Assembly (NCBI RefSeq): GCF_023375975.1
Contig: NW_026040046.1
Coordinates: 1,776,501-1,840,500, forward strand
Direction: 5' to 3'
DNA length: 64,000 nt
Origin: Astyanax mexicanus
Lineage: Eukaryota; Chordata; Actinopteri; Characiformes; Acestrorhamphidae
The first letter of the stretch is position 1. Each line of letters starts with the position of its first letter. The notes beneath the pieces are model-generated. The model made no database searches. It saw only the letters and a program-made list of their open reading frames with translations, and was not told where the DNA came from. Positions 26,201 to 34,300 of this stretch are shown here, piece after piece. A program made the position numbers and the translations under genes.

Positions 26201-26464
26201 TCGGATCCTGCGCTGTACGGACGCGTGCTGCAGTATCAGCCGCTCTCCCTGTCTGATCTGAAGGCCAGGCTCAGAGCAGCTGGTATCAGGCTGGGTACTG
26301 CCAAGCTGCTGGACTTCCTGGACTCACAGTGCATCACCTTCACCACAGCCAGAGCGGGTCACGCGGCCCCCTCACGCAGAAAGGCCCGAGCTCGGGCCCC
26401 CGCTGCAAAGCCTCGAGGCGCAGCGAGCAGGGGGAGGAAGAGAGGAGCTAAGCCAGCTGACTGA
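1472..26464 (+). CDS. slx4: slx4, structure-specific endonuclease scaffold (3' part, nine exons)
   Basis: SLX4 (BTBD12/FANCP) is a nuclear scaffold that binds the XPF-ERCC1, MUS81-EME1 and SLX1 nucleases for crosslink repair and Holliday-junction resolution. Joined exons are 1472-1715, 1893-1978, 9941-10087, 10372-10541, 13534-15491, 17861-18445, 23310-23409, 24251-24511 and 26083-26464. They sum to 3933 nt, exactly 1310 codons plus TGA, and every junction keeps phase with AG/GT borders. Visible in order are a BTB domain (about residues 111-235 of this part), a long acidic Ser/Pro-rich exon with two SUMO-interacting motifs, a SAP domain (about 1075-1115) and the C-terminal SLX1-binding domain ending in a basic tail. 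The N-terminal UBZ4 zinc fingers and the start codon are not here, so the gene is cut by the left edge. Identification rests on the domain order and the near-signature motif AKLLDFLDSQCITFTT. Confidence 0.94.
1893..1978 (+). CDS. slx4: slx4 exon b
   Basis: 86-nt exon with acceptor ctcattcag and donor AGCTCG/gtaac. It completes the split Asp codon of the previous exon and restores phase 0. It encodes KEPTVLELPLSGFVPGKAK and a few more residues, a linker leading to the BTB domain. The next exon lies 8 kb downstream. Confidence 0.82.
2319..2597 (-). repeat. Short interspersed DNA element, copy A (fragment)
   Basis: This 279-bp stretch is the reverse complement, at roughly 95 percent by eye, of 8336-8475 joined to 6105-6238. 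It shares the blocks gaattcgtttttaaaaaacg and gggttacacctagctgggg. Homology stops at 2597. It is a partial copy in the opposite orientation to copy B. Confidence 0.75.
2899..4508 (+). mobile_element. Tc1/mariner element with long inverted repeats, transposase frameshifted
   Basis: A 1610-bp element flanked by TA (2897-2898 and 4509-4510), with inverted repeats of about 250 bp (2899-3153 and 4253-4508) starting caggtgctggtcaac. The repeats carry internal attagaataa direct-repeat sites, as in IR/DR-type Tc1 elements. Inside is a DDE transposase split by one frameshift. The element lies in intron 2 of slx4 in the sense direction. Confidence 0.92.
3242..4224 (+). pseudogene. Tc1-like transposase, one frameshift
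   Basis: Two frames make one transposase. 3242-3562 encodes a helix-turn-helix DNA-binding domain (LTQTKIAEQLGISQSSVCKA). 3568-4224 encodes the DDE catalytic domain: SDESRF, FQQDFAPAH and SPDLIVIENLW. The frame changes near 3465-3480, because downstream of it frame 1 continues the expected coding sequence through 3567 without a stop. Departures from the family norm are QQDF instead of QQDN and SPDLIV instead of SPDLNP, so the protein is probably inactive even apart from the shift. The third acidic residue is Glu, giving a DD34E type. Confidence 0.88.
4511..5596 (-). mobile_element. Decayed Tc1-like element
   Basis: A 1086-bp element with terminal inverted repeats beginning cagtggtgtgaaaaagtg and ending ctttttcacaccactg, and TA at both sides (4509-4510 and 5597-5598). 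The minus strand keeps Tc1 transposase traces such as IPTVKHGCGSVMVAW (about 4760-4800), with stops and frameshifts. It shares its left TA with the neighbouring 2899-4508 element. Confidence 0.88.
5640..5984. repeat. Unclassified interspersed repeat
   Basis: Sequence such as catcactagtgatgccacaa and ggaggaaagtgcagtgactc looks like a fish interspersed repeat, with no coding capacity. Assignment is from general resemblance only. Confidence 0.35.
5985..8640 (-). mobile_element. Short DNA element, copy B, interrupted by an L2 LINE
   Basis: Read on the minus strand, the element runs 8640-8335 then 6238-5985, about 560 bp without the insert. Its ends are imperfect inverted repeats (catagattgtgtatagctgg against gagacgataaaaatgatgg). 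Copy A (2319-2597) and a third copy (45637-45828) define where the LINE was inserted: after cccagc at 6238, resuming at ttttacaata at 8335. Confidence 0.7.
6239..8334 (+). mobile_element. L2-type LINE, 5'-truncated, reverse-transcriptase frame open
   Basis: A 2.1 kb insertion with one open frame to the stop at 8170-8172 and an L2-style 3' end (ctgtaagcgtctttgggttt, aaaagcgctatataaa) followed by a (TTA)n tail. The frame encodes the reverse transcriptase: NNYRPISNLPFLSKVLERTV, QSGFRPFHSTETAL, LLDLSAAFDTINHSILLSRL, HGVPQGSVLGPLLFI and the catalytic YADDTQIYLS. A C-terminal L2 domain follows (LDYCNSLLAGI, LHWLPVKYRIQFKILLL, LWNSLPS). The endonuclease domain is missing because of 5' truncation. 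No internal stop or frameshift suggests a fairly recent insertion. It is sense to slx4, within intron 2. Confidence 0.9.
8776..9289. repeat. Minisatellite, about 110-bp unit, about five copies
   Basis: Tandem copies of a unit containing aaggcttgtgttgtgtacag, agtggtattagtgaatatag and agaagtgggcggagcttctt. The fourth copy lacks about 24 bp (cttctggtcatggtgaatataagg). It lies in slx4 intron 2, about 650 bp before exon c. Confidence 0.9.
9941..10087 (+). CDS. slx4: slx4 exon c (BTB domain, first half)
   Basis: 49 codons between acceptor tgtgttgcag and donor AACCTG/gtaaat, phase 0 at both ends. LSDVQLQVDSGDLYFAHSF followed by MLYTRCPLLANL is the typical BTB/POZ opening (D-V-x-L ... FxAHxxxL). This domain mediates SLX4 dimerisation. 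Confidence 0.92.
10372..10541 (+). CDS. slx4: slx4 exon d (BTB domain, second half)
   Basis: 170 nt between acceptor gtgcttag and donor CCTCCAG/gtcagt. It continues the BTB fold with VLLGDVPGEAVHALLHYLY and HILQLASR. The Arg codon is split across the junction, and the next exon continues as FNLPELQQQCEQYF. Confidence 0.92.
11242..11338. mobile_element. Short hAT-like inverted-repeat element
   Basis: 97 bp bounded by taggggtg and cacccctaa inverted ends, with cat/atcgt-rich inside sequence. It has no coding capacity and is a typical nonautonomous element of fish genomes. Confidence 0.6.
11590..11769. mobile_element. Short hAT-like inverted-repeat element, second copy
   Basis: About 180 bp with the same ttaggggtgtgccatatc start and gcccacccctaatt end as the copy at 11242. 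The interior differs, with atatcgtgat near the right end. Same family, independent insertion. Confidence 0.65.
12440..12995 (+). mobile_element. LINE 3' fragment
   Basis: Contains the end of a LINE open frame (KTQLTGVTKSF near 12500), a long T-rich 3' UTR, and the tail aaataaaggttgattgattg with (GATT)n. The 3' end is nearly the same as that of the LINE in hmox2 (61530-61620), so both belong to one family. Confidence 0.7.
13534..15491 (+). CDS. slx4: slx4 exon e (large central exon, SUMO-interacting motifs)
   Basis: 1958-nt exon with acceptor gttattctag and donor ACTTCAG/gtaaat. It ends the BTB domain and then encodes an acidic region with the conserved LDEIYEFAATQRK block. A long low-complexity Ser/Pro region follows. 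Two likely SUMO-interacting motifs are visible: SEVIDLSIS near 14305-14325 and ELIVLSDCSDD near 14715-14745, the latter followed by acidic residues as is typical. SWLIPATPE near 14970 is another conserved SLX4 block. The open frame runs on to 15640 past the donor, but the phase match with the next exon favours splicing at 15491. Confidence 0.92.
15918..17174. mobile_element. Nonautonomous DNA element with internal tandem repeats
   Basis: 1257 bp bounded by near-perfect inverted ends: accgtatttttcggactata at left and its complement ending cgaaaaatacggt at right. Sub-terminal cgcaccgtattataagac is also inverted or repeated at both ends (15950 and 17090). The inside has about three tandem units of 160-180 bp (cggagtgtgtgtttactgct at 16703, 16862 and 17038) rich in gctagcta. 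No transposase. It is in slx4 intron 5. Confidence 0.8.
17555..17752. repeat. ACC/AACC-rich minisatellite
   Basis: About 200 bp of imperfect (CCAACCACC) repeats with almost no T on the + strand. It is open in several frames only because of its composition and is not a gene. It ends about 110 bp before slx4 exon f. Confidence 0.9.
17861..18445 (+). CDS. slx4: slx4 exon f
   Basis: 585 nt with acceptor tctttcatag and donor ACGCCAG/gtaacg; the phase joins exon e to exon g. It encodes an acidic, disordered segment including CAFDEPPIAFDDSWGLGG and PAVWESWGEDEDEDD, conserved Trp-containing acidic blocks of vertebrate SLX4. An ACC-rich minisatellite ends only about 100 bp before the acceptor. Confidence 0.88.
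18446..19098. other. slx4 intron 6, first part
   Basis: AT-rich intronic sequence with no exon or clear repeat recognised. Confidence 0.5.
19099..20279 (-). mobile_element. Decayed Tc1-like element
   Basis: 1181 bp between TA dinucleotides (19097-19098, 20280-20281). Ends are cagttgaatgaaaaagtatg and atactttttgttgcaactg. The minus strand encodes a damaged Tc1 transposase (roughly 19924-19215) with HIKELSEDLLQELL at the N-terminus and YWLNILWTDKTNIEL around the first catalytic Asp; it is truncated and frameshifted. A poly-C run lies at 20071-20089. Confidence 0.85.
20417..22545 (+). mobile_element. Tc1-like element, deleted and carrying later insertions
   Basis: Bounded by TA at 20415-20416 and 22546-22547. 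Ends are cagtggcttgcaaaagtatt and tagtttgcaagccaccg. Transposase traces are MKTKELSRQVRDKVVEKFKA at 20774, VKHGGGSIMLWGYFSS near 20977, and WPSQSPDLNPIENL near 21563-21606, so the part between the DNA-binding domain and the second catalytic region is deleted. Unrelated DNA is inserted at about 21070-21480 and 21608-22340. Confidence 0.8.
21606..22340 (-). mobile_element. LTR-retrotransposon fragment: one LTR plus an inverted piece of a second
   Basis: 21747-22340 (594 bp) starts tgtcacggaata and ends ggatgtgaca, fitting a solo LTR read on the minus strand (TG...CA). 21606-21746 repeats about 135 bp of the same LTR in the opposite orientation (gtagatttccaccacgtg against 22258-22275). The short direct repeat ttgtg occurs at both edges (21608-21612, 22341-22345), which may be a target duplication or part of the LTR. 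No coding part remains. Confidence 0.55.
22548..23309. other. slx4 intron 6, last part
   Basis: Mostly unremarkable sequence, ending with an (AC)n microsatellite at 23186-23222 before exon g. Confidence 0.5.
23186..23222. repeat. (AC)n microsatellite
   Basis: About 17 CA units in slx4 intron 6, about 90 bp before exon g. Confidence 0.93.
23310..23409 (+). CDS. slx4: slx4 exon g (start of SAP domain)
   Basis: 100-nt exon with acceptor tgtttctgcag and donor CTGGACAG/gtgaga. It encodes VPLVPITPMPGFSDMDTPEL and RKRLD, the first helix of the SAP DNA-binding domain. A split Ser codon joins it to the next exon. Confidence 0.9.
23578..24195. mobile_element. Nonautonomous hAT-like element
   Basis: 618 bp bounded by a perfect 17-bp inverted repeat: ggctatgttcacattac at left, gtaatgtgaacatagcc at right. 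No coding content. It ends 55 bp before the start of slx4 exon h, just ahead of the branch point and pyrimidine tract. Confidence 0.82.
24251..24511 (+). CDS. slx4: slx4 exon h (end of SAP domain)
   Basis: 261 nt after a very long pyrimidine tract (about 24217-24248) and acceptor ttttccag; donor CAGAAAG/gtaaag. YGVRPLPKKQMVLKLKEIHH completes the SAP motif, followed by an acidic Ser-rich linker. Confidence 0.91.
24512..26082. other. slx4 intron 8
   Basis: No exon seen. 24984-25035 contains gggttcgtacggtcatgaaa and aacctggaaaagtcatgg, a very common fish interspersed repeat motif. The remainder has no recognised feature. Confidence 0.45.
26083..26464 (+). CDS. slx4: slx4 last coding exon (SLX1-binding domain)
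   Basis: Acceptor gtcgtctacag; ends at TGA 26462-26464. It encodes the conserved C-terminal domain that docks SLX1: LLAVRSFIVSDPALYGRVLQ then SLSDLKARLRAAGIRLGTAK and LLDFLDSQCITFTTA. A lysine/arginine/alanine-rich tail of about 35 residues follows. This exon is markedly more GC-rich than the flanking introns. Confidence 0.94.
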
Positions 26465-28282
26465 GTGGTGCAAGGAGGCCTATTGGAAAGCTCCCTAAAT
26501 GAGCTGCATGAGAGGTTCTGGAACAGAACCCTCTGAATGAGCTGTGTGATCTGATCTGGAGAAGAGCCGTGTGGATCTGCAACATGAGAAAGCAATAAGA
26601 GGGAGTTTGTTGGATGAGCTGCGTTTGAGGGACTATAGGAAAGCAATGCTGGATGAGGTGCACAAAGTGGCGTGTACTAAACAAGAGGAAGCTTCAGAGG
26701 CAGCTGCTTAGAGCAGACTGGATGAGCTGCACACTGGGGACTATACAAGGAGAGTCTTCTGGTGTGGTTGCATACTACAGAAAATCAGGTTGAAAATGCT
26801 TCACCAGGAGCAGATTAGGGAATATAAAATCTCCCTGAATGAGCTGCGTAAGGGTGCACTCCTCAGACTGGATGGGTTGAGTCCCTGTTCAGGAGTAGAG
26901 ACATTTAAATCTGTTTTAATCCTCAGGGAGAGCTTGTTATCTAGCTGACAAGTAGCATCAGGTATGTTAGAGGCATAAAAGATCATATGCAGTTGAACCA
27001 ATTAGGGAATCTTAGCCCCAACACATCGTAGGTTCAGTTGTATTGGAGTTTGACTGGTTTTAAAATGGCCTTGTTATGTTGGATGTTCTGTTTTTACATA
27101 ATTGTTAAATTACTTGTAATTGCCTAAATTAAGGTCTGTATAATTAATGTATAAATAATGAAATTAAAAGAATTCTTAAACTATATTTGATATGAATTCA
27201 ACCTCTGCATGTACCTCGTTCATACTGATGAATGAGTGCACACACACGTACACACACACACACACACACACACTAATGAACAGGGCAGGAAGAACACCCG
27301 GGTGCATTGTACAGGAGCACTTCATCCTTGGATGTCTTGTAATTGGTACTATTTTAACTGGTGCAATTTTAACTCGCGATGAGTCTCGGGTGTTTATAAA
27401 ACATAAGGGAAACACGTTGTCTTTGCTCTGTTAATGTCATCCAACTTCACCCTCTGCTTTCTCCTCACTCAGTGCTCTTATTGGCTAAAGCGATTTGCAC
27501 TTTTCACACTAGTTGTTTGACAAATCTGAGAACTCACTGATTAATTGCTGATTCCTTAAAAGCACCCAACAGTTATCTAGCAGGTTTAATACCTTGCATT
27601 GATAGATGGATAGAATTTCTCTCTGGGATCAATAAAGTATCTGTCTAAACCTGCCAGCGTTTGAAGCGTCCAGCCTTCGGCGAGATTCAGATTGCATCTT
27701 TCGGTCGTACACCTGCAGTGACTGAGCCAGCAGAGTATGAAGACAGGTCTTAACCTTTAAGGCTTTTCCAGCAATGTCCAAATTGTTGACAAATGAGAAA
27801 ATTGTCCTAAAATTGTGTAGTGTAGACCCAGCCTAAATAAACTAACCTAAAAGAAAGCACCCAGAACAACAAGTTTTTGAAAAACAATTTACTGTTTTTA
27901 TCACATTTTTTCACATTTTTTATGCAAAGACCGGCCACAAAAAAACAGACGTCTCCTTTTCGGCACAATTGCAGGAAGGTTGTTAGAAAGAAACAAAAGC
28001 AGAAGAAAAATCTCAGATCACAATCATCTCTTTCTGTGTTGTCTGCGTGTGGGAGTGGGTAAGAGAGACTGGCCTGCCAGGCCGAGGCCAGGACTCCAGA
28101 GTTCAGCCTCTTTCTGCTTCTCCTCATGTTTGGCCTTGCAGTGTCCTGTAGTGGCGCTAGAGAGCTCAGCTTAGTTCACCTGAGGAGTCAGCCTGAGCCC
28201 CACCCACTCACACCCACACCTCTCTTCCTCCACCAAAGTCCAGCTCCGTGTCCCGCTGCTGCTCTGTCCTGTCCTGCACCGG
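26465..28282. other. slx4 / mcrip2 convergent 3' region
   Basis: Holds the 3' UTRs of two genes facing each other: slx4 from the left and mcrip2 from the right. It includes an (AC)n run at 27241-27272 and, at 27600-27650, tctctctgggatcaataaag, which resembles the 3' tail of a fish LINE/SINE. No coding sequence recognised. Confidence 0.5.
27241..27272. repeat. (AC)n microsatellite
   Basis: Run of cacaca interrupted once by gt, downstream of slx4. Confidence 0.9.
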
Positions 28283-28353
28283 TCATGACAGGTTGGCAAT
28301 GTTGGCCAGGAAGCGCTGAGCCCACCACTCCTCCAGATCAATAGGCACAAAGT
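28283..28353 (-). CDS. mcrip2: mcrip2 last coding exon
   Basis: 71 nt after acceptor cctttgtag. It encodes NFVPIDLEEWWAQRFLANIA and NLS, then TGA (28285-28283). The EEWWAQ motif is highly specific to MCRIP1/2. Confidence 0.93.
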
Positions 28354-31300
28354 CTACAAAGGGGACAAAGAGCATAAGGGGACATGGGTCAATTAAATGC
28401 AGAAATACCACAATATAAAAATATTAAAATATCCATCACCGTTTAGCTTTTTATGAAGTACACACACAAAAGTCAGCACTAGTGAGACATTTAATGCCTG
28501 GTACACACTGCACATTTTTGCCCAGTTCTCCAGTCACGATTGTTAGTTTATTTTTTTTGTTGACCATCCGCCAAAACCTCTGCACTGAGGCAAATCAGTG
28601 ATTGCTCAGGTGTAGTGTGACCCACTGATCGCCAGCAAACATCTAGCAGGTTTAATATTCTGAGCAGTCGGCCACTGTGAGTAAAGAGCAGAGATTACCT
28701 GCTTCTATAATCAAAAAACGTATTTATTTGTGTCAGTATACACTGTCCCTACTGGTTAAGTTTTCAGGACCAACAACAATAAAATTTTAAACAGTAAATG
28801 TAAATGTATACTTTCATCTTTAGGATGGAAAGAAGAAAGAAAATTCCAGCTTTACACCAAACTCAACTCAATTTCACAGTTCAGCCGAGTTTCCATGCCT
28901 GTGTTAATTCCAGAGTTACAGTGCGTTTTTAGCCTTATGTCATGTGTGATGTGGACGGTGTGAATAACCAATAGGAGAATTCACTCCTGCAGCAAACAAC
29001 TCTCCCTGTTCATTTTTAATCAGGCTCCTGTCCTTATTTAACAAACAAACTTATGCACACACAACAGTAGCTGTGGCCAAAAAGTGCTTTTGTTTGTGTT
29101 CTATAATTTAACAGTTTCTTCATTGATGGTTCTAGGGGCGGGGCCACAGCTGAAATCTGATTGGCACCCTGAAATGCCCCGCCCTTGTCCGATGATCAGA
29201 TTATGAGTAGATGCAATGAGCTAAATGTGAATGTACAGTGTGATTAAAGCTTATGTTTTTGCACTGACAATATTTATTTTTATAAAAAATGAATAAAATG
29301 CTGTTTGAGAGTATTTTGTCTCTGGACAGTAAAATTACATGTAAAATCAAAAAGGACATTTTTGCAGATAAGAGATTCCAGAAACAAAAGAAAAATCCAC
29401 AGAAACCCAAAAATGAACACAGACAAAAAAAGAAGTATCTTTAAAAATATACGTTACATATATTTTTTCTGTTTTGAATTTGTAACAAACTTTTTTCTAT
29501 TGATTCTTAACATTTTGATGTTCCATTCAAGCGTTTAAACATGGAGTGACTGGTGAAATAATACTCGGCCCCTCTATAACTATTAGGGATGTCACGATTC
29601 TCTAAATCCTCGATTCAATTTTATTTTTGATTTTAGGTTCACGATTCGATTCGATTATCGATTTTCTTTTTTTTACAGCAGAGAGGCCTATGTCTATGTC
29701 TATGGTCAGTCATTGGTTTGATTAATCAAAATTAAAAATAAATTTACATTTATTTATCTTATTTCAAAAGGTGGGCTTGATATAAGTGATGCAAAGTGAT
29801 ACAAGTGATCTGTAATACACCACATTAGGCACTAATGGTCAAATTTAAATAATTTAATTAAGATATATATGTAATGCCATCTAGTGGCTTTTTTTGGTAG
29901 CAGCAGTGTGCACTATTAAAACAGCAATGTGCAACATAAAATAATACAAAAAATACAGGAACAGTCATGTACAAAATAATAGAACAATTAGAGCCTTAAC
30001 AAACTGAACTCTATCCTACTATAACAGATAAACATGAAAAATAAGACCTGGTCCCTGAGAATGACAAGTTTTTTTCTTTACTCTTGAACTGTGGTATAAT
30101 CGGAGGTTCATGCCATAACATGTAATTTTGGCACTGTTGTGCTGATTAGCACTCCCTGGTGAGTATTATTCCTTAAATACTGCACTTACGGGATGCTTTA
30201 GCTGCTTGATCTCGCCATGCTTCTGATAACCCCCCGTTTGCAGTGTGCCTCTCAAACCTCTGCTTGCTGTATGGTTAGCACTAGCTTCTTTAAAACTATG
30301 GCATGTCTTGGAACTGATGGTGTAGAGTGACTGGCTCTCTGGCTCTGCAGACAGATGAGGGTGTGTGCTGGATGTGTTTACAACAAAAGGTATTATTTGT
30401 TAGCTCCGAGCAAATTTAAACTGATCCAGTTTAATAAGCTAAATTTTTGCATCAAAACCTACTGCCTACGGCTTTTAGTTAGTCAGCCTCTGTAAACAGA
30501 GTTTACTAATTAATCCTGAACTGAAGTTACAGGTTAAAGGAGTGCGGGGGCTGGAAGGTCGCTGGTGAACTGTAAGCTGGAAAAGGTTTACATGTCACTC
30601 AGTGGGATCCAGAAGTCATGTTTTGAAACAGGACCAGACCTCGGCTGCTACAGAACGTCCTTGCTGTGGTGGAGCTAGAGAGCACAGCTGTTGTTCGGGC
30701 TGCTCCAGATTTACACCCAGGGTACACCCATTCTGCAGCCCCGTGGCCAGGTGGAAGTGTTTCAGTAACACCAGGTGGAGGAGGGTGTTATATTCTACAG
30801 CTGTTCAATAACCACAAACACTAGGGCTGTACTGCTTAGTCATTATCGGGATCAGAACTGGTAATCAAGATACCACAGACGTGTAAATGAGTATCAAACC
30901 AGTCAACGCAGGTTTTTACAAATTTTAAAAGCTAGAACAAGGTTAAAAAATGTAGGATATCGCTATAGCCAAAATGGCAAACATGAGTGAAACACAAAAA
31001 ACTTTTTTTGCATAAACAAGGACAAGTCAAGCCTTAGATCAGCTGGCAAGAAACGAGTGTCCCTACAGATAGTCTGATCCTGAAACACAACTTTTCTCAT
31101 TTTGCTTCTGAAATGTCGATTCGGTCTGAAAAACGTCTCTGCACTGCTCTCCCAAAACTGTCTGGAGTGTTCGTACTCCCAGAGGTTTAGTAAACATTAT
31201 CGGGGACACAGAGATTTCAGCCATCATAAGATGGGCCACTGCAGTAAAGATGATTCTGCTTAAAGCAGGAAAAGTTAAAACTCTGCATTAAGCTTGTTTC

Positions 31301-34300
31301 AATTATGCCTACATCATCTGCTGAGGATACAGATCAATAACGGACATTGTTCACATAATGAAATAATTCCCTTGTAATAAACCACATCAAATGTTTAGTT
31401 TTTTTATATGATGTGCATGTAGTTATATTAACTGAGCAGCATCAGAGCGGGAAAAACATTTATCTCCATTTTTGTTTTTTGATACAATGCTAATTTGAGT
31501 CATCATCATCTTCATTATATCAGAAATTCAGAATCAAAGAACAAATAGAAATGCTCCAAAATGAATCATGTTTTTATTCTATTGTAAATGTTTGCGAGAA
31601 AAGAGATTGTGTGTGTGTTTTTTTTACAAATTGCCAAACTTACCAAAACTAAAACATTATTCGACTGCTGCACAAACAGCATTTGAGTTGTTTAGAAAAT
31701 CTTATGTTTCCAAGCTCAAATTAACCCACTTTCATTTCCAGTTCCTAATTTCTAGCTAGGTCTGCCCAATTACACCATGCCTTTAGCACTGGGAGAAGGA
31801 ATGCTAGCACATACTTCCACCACCTCACGTAAACAAAATGTCATTGGACAGCTGATATACAATTTAATCAGTCTAAAACAGTATGTAGAGTATACTGACT
31901 CTTCATGCTGGGGTTAGGACTCCTCTCGGCGTACTGCACTGGGCCTTTCCCGTTGCCTGGTTGGGCTCCATCCCCAAGCTTCTGTTCCACCTCCTGCCAA
32001 GCTGCAAACACACACATACCCGGTTCGTCAATATTTGCAAGACCAAAAAAAAAAAAAAAAAAAAAAGATAAGAAAAGATGAAAAAATACAAAATTACAAA
32101 AAACACCACAAACACAAAAAACACACAGCTAGAACATGTCAGAAAAGCTAAAACACTTCCTAGACCCCTCCAAACCCTCCAGCCTCCACTAATCAGATAA
32201 ACAAAAGGCTTCTTAGTCTGGCTCTTAACTACAGACTGCGTGTGGACAGCAGGTGATCTCAAAGTGCTTACTGTGTTCAGTTTTGACAGTTTAGCTTAGT
32301 GAGGGTGAGAAACAGCTTAGCAGAAATCTGAAACCTGAAATCATTTACATGATGATGAATAAGCAAAACAGTTCAATTCAAAACAAACCTGGACCGTGGG
32401 TCATGGACTGACTGGCCTTGTTAGCTAAGCATGATAGATTACATGCAAAGTTGCATCAGCCATTAGGAGGGGTCTGGTCTGAAACAGGGAGGTTTTACTG
32501 AGATAAGACTTTTGCCCCCCCATCCCCCAGACAGCATGGGAGCACTGCTGCAACAGCTGAGGATCATTTGCAATGAACAAGAATGATTGGTTGAATATTC
32601 ATATTATAACTACACGGACATGTCAAAAGACACAGTTATATTGTATTTTTTGTCCACGCCCCGTGGAAACTGAATGTGGATGTGATTTTTGCCAGAATGT
32701 ATGTTTGCATTGACATGAGTGACTCCACCACTCACGATCATTTCCAAACACTGTGTTCACTGTGGCTTCTATGACGTACTTGTGGTAGAAAAATTAACTC
32801 TCCATTTGCATGCGGTCTTCAACCTTACTCACATAACACTTTACAACTTTATATTAATGGTTACAGAGCCATCTTTTAAGGTAACACTTCATATTCAGTT
32901 TATACTACTGTCCCATGACTTTTGGCATGTTAATGTAGTACTCGCATAAAAATTAAATTGGTTTGCAGAGCTTCATGATATCTTAAATTATGAGTGCTTA
33001 TTAGCAGCACTACACTAGGAAGGGAGGCACATGGTCAGCAACAATACTCAAATCATGGCTTGAACTGCCCAGACTGTTTATTAAAATATATAACCCCAAG
33101 TGTCCCAACAAATAATTCCCCACAGAATTACAACACCTACAACACCTGCAAAATTCTGACTAGCATCTATATTCTTAAGCTGAAACTCAGTTTACGTCAG
33201 ACCAGGCTGTGTTTCTCCAGAGTTCTTCAGATGTCCAGTGTGGGTGAGACTGTATGGAGTCAGAGCAGCCTAAGCTTCCTGTTCCAGGATGACAGAAGTT
33301 ACCCCGGCAGGGTGTTCTGCTATTGTAGTTCATACTCCTCAAAAGTTTGGACGTGTTGGTGATCATTCTAGAATGCTTTTCTGCTGTACTAAGTTGTAGA
33401 GAGTGTTTATCTAATGCCTACCTTACACCTCATGTTTTTAAGGGATTTCTCTGTCGCAGACAAATTTCCAGGGTCGGGATAAAATCATAAGTCTCTGGCT
33501 AGAGTCGAGCTGCAGTCGAGTTGCGGGGGGGGGGGGGGGGGGGTCATCTCCATCGTTCAGTTTAAAGGTGGTTAGGATTAAAAGTTTTAGTCAGTCGGGT
33601 TTGTGTCCTCGCGCTACGATAAAATCAACCCTGTTTAATATTACCACAAGTCTTAAGACTCGGCTCACGCAAATAGTGACGTGAACTACAGGAAGAGGCA
33701 AGACTATATTACGTGACTGTTCACTTACAAACAATTTAAAAAAGAACACATTTTGCAGCTTACTGTAATATGTACAGTATTTTAAACGCATTATATTTAT
33801 AATTATTTTATTTTGCACTACTTTGTCTTATTGTGCACTGTTATTTTTAATAAACATGTTTAATAAATACACATTTTGCAAGAATGATGTTCTTTATTAA
33901 ATCTTAGTTCTAATTTTATCCAACAAAGGAAAATGTACAGCAGCGAAACGGTTTTCGCTGTAGCAAAAAAGGAGGTTAAAGAAGCCTATAATCAGAGCTG
34001 AACACAAAATATATTCTATTAAAATATATCATGAATTAACAGCGTGGCTGCAGTCTTGTAGTTAGTGATCCTCAGTCTTTGTAAAATCTTAGTCTGTGAG
34101 TAAAATTCTGTGACTAGTCTTTAGATGTGAGAGGGGGTGAGATTTCAGTCTTTTCAGAAAGAGTCTTTAATAAGAGTCTTATTAAAGTTGTGTAGCGTAT
34201 GAACAGCTTTAGTAACTGTAGGCTTTTTATTAGCTCCAAACAGTCTGACCAGACTCTGTTGACCTTCCTCAACAAAGTGTTTCAGTCTGCAGAAATTAAG